Origin: Rattus norvegicus
Lineage: Eukaryota > Chordata > Mammalia > Rodentia > Muridae
DNA length: 64,000 nucleotides
Assembly (NCBI RefSeq): GCF_036323735.1
Contig: NC_086024.1
Location: 135,373,053 to 135,437,052, forward strand
Direction of reading: 5' to 3'
The notes beneath the pieces were generated by a model. It did no database searches and was not told where the DNA came from. It saw only the letters and a program-made list of their open reading frames with translations. This document shows positions 58,100 to 64,000 of the stretch, piece after piece; the first letter of the stretch is position 1; every line of letters starts with the position of its first letter. The translations under genes were made by a program, and so were the position numbers.

Positions 58100-58284
58100 T
58101 TTAGAACCATTTATTTTTTATTTTATGTGCATTAGTGTTTTGTATACATATATAAAGGTGTCAGATCCCTAGAATTAGAGCCATAGACAGCAGTGACCTG
58201 CTATGTGAGTGCTGAGAACTGAGCCTGGGTCTTCTGGAAAAGCAGCAGCACTCCCAATTGCCCACCTCTCTCTCCAGATCCCAA
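58100..58284 (-). repeat. B3 SINE, antisense
   Basis: tttattttatgtgcattagtg tail, ggtgtcagatccctagaatt middle and cacctctctctccagatcc head, in B3 reverse order. Confidence 0.8.
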
Positions 58285-58539
58285 CACTAGCAATTTCAAC
58301 TTTGGATGTGTAGCTTCTAAATGGATGGTGGATATAGATGCTTGTAATGGCCCCATAGCCCTCGGGCTGTGGGATCTGACAGGGCTTCAACCTGTGCTTC
58401 CACTGAGGTCATTTCATCTGACTGGACACTCAAGTCTCATAGAGATTAGGAAGCACAGGGTTATATCTATGGCCCTAAGGTAAGATGTCTTAAGTCACTG
58501 TGCGGTAGAGGTAAGGCAGGTGAGGCAGGCTCCTGTTTT

Positions 58540-58544
58540 TTGCT

Positions 58545-58576
<32 letters not shown>

Positions 58577-58645
58577 TCAGAGCTGGGGACCGAACCAGGG
58601 CCTTGCGCTTGCTAGGCAAGTGCTCTACCACTGAGCTAAAACCCT
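58540..58645 (-). repeat. ID SINE, antisense
   Basis: (GTTTT)n T-rich side, then 'cagagctggggaccgaacca' and gctctaccactgagctaaa. Flanked by ggcaggctcctgttt at about 58525-58539 and 58646-58660. Confidence 0.94.
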
Positions 58646-59019
58646 GGCAGGCTCCTGTTTGAGGAAAAATCTGGTCTTTGCCACACCGCCCTATGTACCA
58701 CACAGGTGAGCTACACAGAATCTCCTGTTTATGGAACGGCCTGGTCTTGGGTCTGCACGGTCCTTAAGTGAGACCTGCTCAGTCCTGTAAAAACACCAAG
58801 GAAGCACCCCTGTTAACCTACACAGAGGATGAAATCTTGTATCACATGGTGCCAAGACAGTTACAAGACCACCTGATCCTGACCATCCAGGGGAAATGCC
58901 CAGCCACCCCCTCATCCAAGAACATGGCAACTATATCATCCAGCCACATCTTTTGCCTGAAGAGGAGGGAGTGCCCCTCCATGACTGTGGAGAGATTTTA
59001 TAAGGATTTGCTCCTCACC

Positions 59020-59370
59020 GTCAGACTTGAAGAATGAGCTACTTCCCAATTTAGATACGGAACTTTTTGCTGATGGGAGCCAAAGTCTACAACAGAGAAT
59101 ATCCTTCTCAACAACAGACTCAAAGGTGCAAGATACTGAGACAGAAGACAGCTTACCTCAGGGGGGGGGGGGGAGAGGCTGCAGTAATCGTGCACTGCCG
59201 GGTTCATACAAAGAGACAAGGTCTAGTCTGGAGACCCAGCCCCTCCGCCCCTCCTGTTACCCATTACCGCCCTACCATTTATACTCCAGATGTTCCTGGA
59301 GCCCCCTCATATAAGGCAGAAGGAAGAAATGAACAACCGATGAAGGGGCTGAAAATCAGAAGTGGCTGAT
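59020..59370 (+). pseudogene. Decayed retroviral pol scrap (RNase H-like), broken
   Basis: Two short + strand reading frames resemble parts of a gammaretrovirus-type RNase H region. One is around 59,040-59,090 (an aspartate-glycine-serine motif) and one around 59,185-59,300. The spacing between them is much shorter than in the intact domain, a run of 14 G interrupts the sequence near 59,161, and the frame changes. It is non-functional. Together with the LTR-like piece at 57,340 it would be one degraded + strand provirus. The match is by eye and weak. Confidence 0.35.
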
Positions 59371-59596
59371 GACAGCAGACGGAAAAATAATTCCAGAGGT
59401 CACAGCTAACAGATGAAATTGGGAGCAGAGAGAAAGCCACAATTAACCACCAGAGATTTCAATACTTCTTTCAATAAAAACACAGAGCAAGTGTATTAGA
59501 CAATTAGTAAGAGGGTGGGGGATAATCCAGGGCTAGAGCCCTGAGCATTGCTAAGAATGTACAATACCCTGAGTTCAATTTGGAGCACAAAGAAGA

Positions 59597-59660
59597 ATAA
59601 ACAGAGGAGGAGGAAGGTGAAGGAGGAGGAGGAGGAGAGGAAGGATGTAGAAGAATTAAA
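59597..59660. repeat. (GGA)n-rich purine tract
   Basis: AGGAGGAGGAAGG-type repeats. Confidence 0.9.
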
Positions 59661-60002
59661 AAACTCCCAATCAACCTGGAACTTTCTAGAACACTTACTC
59701 AACAGCTGTAGCACACCCTAATACCCCTCTGATGTTGGGAGCCAGCAGGTACAGCTGCACTGCACATCAGGCTGCAGAGATGCTGGTTCAAGACCAAAGA
59801 GAACTAACACCAAGCCCTGGACCACGGCCTCCTTAGGAGGGAGGGAAAGGGTCAGCACAGCCTGGCTGTGAGGACTGCAGTGCCAAGGATCTCAGTGTAT
59901 CAAGCGAGAGGACACCAAAACCCAGTCACGGCTTTGTCCAGGCGTGGAGGGTTGGTGATATTAACCAAGACACTCGCTGGGAACATAAGGACTGGGTAGG
60001 TG

Positions 60003-60338
60003 TCTTAGGGTTTTCAGTGCTGTGAAGAGTCACCATGACCAAGACAACACTTATAAAGGAAAGCATTTAATGGGGACTGGCTTACAGATTCAGAGTACAG
60101 TCCATTATCATCACAGTGGGAAGCACAAGCAGACTTGGTGCTGGAGGCAACCAAGACAAGACTGGCTTCTGCAAGCAGCCAAACGGGAGGTTCTCTTCTA
60201 CACAGAGCTTGAGCATAGTGCCTCAAAGCCCATCCCCATGGTGACACACCTCCTCCAATAGGGCCATGCCTACTCCAACATTGCCACACCTCCTAACATT
60301 GCCTCTCCCCGGGCCAAGCATATACAAACCACTACAAT
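60003..60338 (+). mobile_element. Rodent mid-repetitive element, about 335 bp, family not named
   Basis: 'gtcttagggttttcagtgct', 'gtgaagagtcaccatgacca', 'agattcagagtacagtccat', 'tagtgcctcaaagcccatcc' and 'cgggccaagcatatacaaac' form a layout I know from many murid loci. It shares its first 45 bp or so in outline with the element at 9198. Confidence 0.65.
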
Positions 60339-60448
60339 AGGAGAGCTGGAAGTGTTCAGGGCAGGTCTCATTATGCTTATTCCCAAGGAATTTGCTGGAA
60401 AGAGCAGCAGAGTTATGGTGCTTACAGAAATGTGACAGAGTTTCTCTC

Positions 60449-60545
60449 TTGCCTTGCTTTGTTTTGATTGATTGTTTCTGAGACACTCTTACTACGTAGC
60501 CCAGGCTATCCTAGGATTTGCCATGTTCCTGTCTCTGCGCGTCTA
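60449..60545 (-). repeat. B1-type SINE, antisense fragment
   Basis: 'tctgagacactcttactacg' and 'tagcccaggctatcctagga'. Confidence 0.6.
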
Positions 60546-62362
60546 AGGCATAAGGTGAGAGGGGGATGGGCACCCAGGAAGTAGTACTCTTAGCCGGGAC
60601 GCAATTTTGGTAAGCCATGTGGTTGGTTCTACTAGAGGGGAGAGGGAAGGAGCTAGGCAGTACCAGGTACATCTAGGGCTTGCGTACATTTTCTGCCCAG
60701 GAAGACAGTCTTCATAAATCTTTCCTGTGGGTGGTGGAATATGGGCTGAACCACAGGCTGGCATTTGCTAGGTGACCGGGTGGTGCCGTGCAGATAGATG
60801 GGAAAGTGGGGGTAGAAAGAAGGGCCCCTGAAAGTAAGAAAATTTGTGACCACCAGAGGGCGCGGACGGGCTGTTCTGTTCCTGGTGGTGGCGTGCTTCC
60901 CTGGTCGTCAACTCCAGCCTGCTGGTCTGGAAACTTCTAAGACCCGGATCCAGTTCAGCCCTCACCCTGAGACCCATCTCACCGAACCAAGACAGAAAGG
61001 GGATGAGATTCTCAAATAGCTTCACCAAAAGCGTCCTGCAGAGAGGTGAAATGCGAGCCGGATCCTCCAGCAGCCTGGAAGCCCAAATGGTGTAGTCTGT
61101 CTGAAAGTAGGGCAGAGAAGGTCCAAACCTTTATGCCCTCAATGAAACATTTATGTGCCCTGCCGCTCCCACTACTCCCATTCCCTGGGAACACACATTA
61201 AGCAAGTGTTGGGTGTTCTCCAGGCCTGATAGTAGCGTCAGAAGTGGGTTGATTATGAATGAACGGCCCAACATGAACCAGGTATGGTAGGGCATCCACA
61301 ATCCTAGGGCTGGAATTATGGGTCAAGATAGGACGATTACTCAAGTTTTAAGACAGCATGTACTATGTATATAGTGAGTACATAGAGAAGGGGTGTATGG
61401 AAACACAGCCTGGAGATGCTGATTTGATGGCCGTCCCACTGAGAGATTGTGTGCTGTCCAGGGGTTGAGGGAGGGAGCAGAATGAGGAGAAAGAGCCTGA
61501 CACCAAGTAGTATCTTTACCACACTTCACATGGTATTTTAAAGAGATGTTGGGTAAGATCACTACACAGTGCATCGCACATGTATGACAAAACTGTATGT
61601 ACTACAGCAGCCACCAGCATCCCACATCAGGAAAGAAACGCTTCTCCCAGCTCCTCGCAACGACTGAAAGCAGATGCTTTCATGGGCAGGAGACCACGGG
61701 ATGGCCAGGGTCCCATCCCCACCCTGGATCAGCCGAGTGCTGTGCCACGAGGCAGGAGGGCATCTTCAGGCAAGCCCTGCTTTTTCGTTAGTTAGCCCCG
61801 TCTCAGCCTGGCCGGCCTCTGGGATGACGCCCTTAGAAATTTCAGCAGCCTGTGTGCAGCAGACCTATTCTCACTATATTCAAAAAACAGACACATTTAG
61901 TATATTTTTTATTTAAAAAAAAAAAGCAAGCAGGTTTGGTCTGTTTGTAAATCCTTGTAAACAGATCGTTTCTGTTGTCTTCTTTGAAAAAATGATCGTA
62001 ATCCAAAGTCTGAGCCTGTTATCTGTTCCTTGACTTGGAGCCAGGTTGCAGATGAGAGAGTCCCTTGGATGACTGAATGACGGCACTTCCCATATGCTGA
62101 CTCACAGTGCAGCCAGTGTGCGATCAGCCCCACCCCCACCGAGTCCCTGCAGGTTTCTGAATCTCGGGCTTTTTGTCCTTGTTCCTATCTCTGAGGTTAT
62201 GCAGGTATTGGTCACTGCTGGTACATCCGCATTTCCACAGTAACAGCTTGCCCCGGTAGCTTTGGGTCTGTCCTCTCCCCTCTGCAGGACTATTTACGAC
62301 TTCTTGGACATATTATACTAGAGTGGGAGTGGGCTGATGGAGGGAGGACAGGGATATGTATC

Positions 62363-62367
<5 letters not shown>

Positions 62368-62407
<40 letters not shown>
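62368..62407. repeat. (TC)n microsatellite, about 20 repeats
   Basis: Uninterrupted TC run. Confidence 0.97.
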
Positions 62408-62408
<1 letters not shown>

Positions 62409-63199
62409 GAAGAATCATATAAGTAGTTTCTGGGCTCCATCAGCTGCCTCTGGGACCTGGCACTGGGCAATTGTGCAAGGAATAAGCATATTGTAGGGCT
62501 CTCCATTTGCCAAAGATGATTTGGGAAAATCAAGTCATCCCATCATCGTCCCACCAATCAGGACTCAGCTTTCTAACTCGGCATTATTATATTTTTAAAG
62601 ATCACTTTGGCTTAGTTCCCTCTTCCCAATTGAACAGGCAAGTTATGATCTGAACTTTCAAAGGCCAGTTACTATCCCCAAGAAAGTAAACATCTAGATT
62701 CTGGCCTTTTTGTCCTCCCTGTATGGGAGGAGGGGTGATGGGTCAGATGCAAGGAAACTTAGTTGGGAGGCATCCAAGCCCCTACCTCCTGCCGACCCAG
62801 ATTCTTGAACCCACAGAGCAGTGGTGTGCAGGTTCAGGGCTTGGGGAGGAGCATACTGTTGTCAGTAGATTCATTCATATGAATCCTCCTGTTTCAGTCA
62901 TATCACCCTTGCTTGGTAAATGACGCTGTGTTCAGAATCCAGGGCCCATCACAGCTGGATGTTATCCAGGTTTCTTTAAGCCTAACCTTAGACTGCAGAG
63001 CAGTTGCTGCTCCACCCATACATAACCTTCTCTTCCTTAGACTCCAGTTCCTCAGCTAAGAACATCGCCCTTTCCATCCTCTCCCTTGACAGTTTAGCGA
63101 GGTCACTGTGGGGACGCCCCTATTTATGGAGCCTGAGGGGCTGGCTCTGTGATATTCTCTGCCACCTGGCAATGGAGCCAGACACGGTTCCTGGACCAC

Positions 63200-63544
63200 T
63201 CCGGGGAAGAGAGAAATGGTCCCCACCCAGCACTCCGACTACAAGTCCCAAAAGGCCACGCGGCGCCGCACCTAGCCCCGCCTCCAGTCGCATGCGTAAC
63301 GTCGCGACGCCGACCGCGAGCGGGCGCCGGTGGCTGCAGCCAGCGGGCGGGGCGGGGCGGGGCCGGCGGGAGCGGTGGCCTTTAGGGCGGAGCCGGCTCC
63401 GCTGTCCGCAGTCGGCCGCGGGCTAGCGGACACAGCGTCTTCTGTCGCCGGTTTCTTTCGCTCACTGCTCCCTCGTTCCGGAGGTAGCTCTTCTCGGCTC
63501 TCTCTCTCTCTCTTCTCTATCTCTCTCCCTTCCGCGGATCCGCC
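63200..63544 (+). promoter_or_regulatory. Dync1h1: Dync1h1 CpG-island promoter and 5' UTR
   Basis: Abrupt rise in GC and CpG from about 63,230 through about 63,900. No TATA box sits at the expected place. Motifs: ACTACAAGTCCCAAAAGGC at 63238-63256 (ZNF143/THAP11-type element), CGCATGCG at 63289-63296 (NRF1-type), and GGGGCGGGGCGGGGC at about 63347-63362 (GC boxes for SP/KLF factors). Transcription probably starts between about 63,390 and 63,440, leaving a 5' UTR of 100-150 bp with a CT-rich tract (63,500-63,530). The start site is inferred from spacing, not seen. Constitutive expression fits this motif set. Confidence 0.85.
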
Positions 63545-63794
63545 ATGTCGGAGACCGGCGGCGGTGAGGACGGCTCGGCCGGCCTGGAGGTGTCCGCGGT
63601 GCAGAATGTGGCGGACGTGTCGGTGCTGCAGAAGCACCTTCGTAAGCTGGTTCCGCTGCTGCTGGAGGACGGCGGCGACGCGCCGGCTGCGCTGGAGGCG
63701 GCGCTGGAGGAGAAGAGCGCCCTGGAGCAGATGCGCAAGTTCCTGTCAGACCCGCAGGTCCACACGGTCCTGGTGGAGCGCTCCACCCTCAAAG
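63545..63794 (+). CDS. Dync1h1: Dync1h1 first coding exon: cytoplasmic dynein 1 heavy chain, residues 1-83
   Basis: Encodes MSETGGGEDGSAGLEVSAVQ through VLVERSTLK plus one base of the next codon, matching the N-terminus of cytoplasmic dynein heavy chain 1, a protein of about 4,640 residues. This motor hydrolyses ATP to walk toward microtubule minus ends in retrograde transport, mitosis and organelle positioning. This piece is the start of the N-terminal tail that dimerises and binds intermediate chains; no motor domain is present yet. Start ATG context is ccgccATGT with G at -3 and no upstream ATG nearby. Donor AAAG|GTGCGC. The rest lies right of the window. Confidence 0.97.
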
Positions 63795-64000
63795 GTGCGC
63801 GGCGCCCCCTCCCAAGTCGCGTGGAGCAGCTAGGGTGCCGGGACCGCTAGCGCCCGCACAGTGGGGTCGCTTTGTCTCCGCGGCTTCTCAAGATGGCCGA
63901 GTTGGGTGGAGACCGCGTCTCCCGGTCCCGGCTGGGCACAGGGCCGCATCCATGCCTCCAAAGTCACATGAGCTTTTTTGGTTTCGATTCGTGTCCAAGC
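63795..64000 (+). other. Dync1h1: Start of Dync1h1 intron 1
   Basis: CpG-rich for about the first 120 bp, then drops. No exon or repeat seen. Confidence 0.9.

Larger units (their letters stand above)
53761..63200. other. Intergenic region, right part
   Basis: Contains a nested ID-in-B2, antisense B1 copies, an antisense L1 3' end, an old ERV fragment, a B3, an ID, an unnamed rodent repeat and CT/TC tracts. The stretches 53,770-54,100, 55,340-55,860, 60,550-61,270 and 61,580-62,340 show nothing recognisable. 62,410-63,200 is unique sequence upstream of the Dync1h1 promoter. Confidence 0.85.

Noticed and set aside
58768..59037. 89-codon + strand ORF
   Set aside because: No match I can recognise; may be part of the degraded retroviral fragment, but not supportable as a gene.
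59734..59760. gttgggagccagcaggt as an IAP-type LTR start
   Set aside because: Too short and mismatched; no LTR body follows.
63004..63426. 140-codon ORF in the Dync1h1 promoter
   Set aside because: High GC keeps frames open by chance; overlaps the promoter and has no homologue that I recognise.

Overview
This window is nuclear DNA of a murid rodent, almost certainly the rat (Rattus). It is intron-rich and packed with B1, B2, B3/B4 and ID SINEs. The nine near-intact ID elements are the strongest species hint, since ID (BC1-derived) elements are far commoner in rat than in mouse. The linked genes, Ppp2r5c followed by Dync1h1 on the same strand, match the conserved synteny of human 14q32. I place it in the corresponding rat region, chromosome 6q32, from memory of synteny.

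From 1 to about 46,540 lies the 3' two thirds of Ppp2r5c (B56-gamma, a regulatory subunit of protein phosphatase 2A). Twelve coding exons, all + strand, are readable from residue 99 to the stop codon (residue 524 in human gamma-3 numbering). All reading frames join correctly and all introns have GT..AG ends. The earlier exons and promoters lie left of the window. The exons carry the HEAT-like fold and the groove that binds LxxIxE short motifs in PP2A substrates. After the tenth exon seen here, read-through into the intron gives an alternative ten-residue tail, a stop and a nearby AATAAA (33,875-34,001). This predicts a shorter isoform with its own polyadenylation site. The final exon (43,854) is followed by a roughly 2.55 kb 3' UTR with several AATAAA signals and no recognisable SINE.

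From about 46,540 to 63,200 is the intergenic gap. It holds SINEs, an antisense L1 3' end, a decayed endogenous retrovirus fragment and a rodent interspersed repeat. It also holds one anomalous CpG-containing cluster at 53,300-53,710, with CCAAT boxes, two CACGTGAC E-boxes and a perfect TCTCGCGAGA palindrome. That cluster looks like a promoter with no gene attached.

From about 63,200 to the end is the CpG-island promoter, first exon and start of intron 1 of Dync1h1 (cytoplasmic dynein 1 heavy chain). The promoter has a ZNF143/THAP11-type site, an NRF1-type site and GC boxes.

The most unusual sequence is a 1.27 kb minisatellite of about 60 copies of a 21-bp unit (18,951-20,217), starting 310 bp after a Ppp2r5c exon. 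It is open in all six frames, rich in CCGG sites and carries an exact Chi octamer in most units. Other simple or tandem arrays (CCCCTG, CCACA, 39-bp, GT-rich) are scattered through the introns. The many short ORFs in the window are best explained by these repeats.
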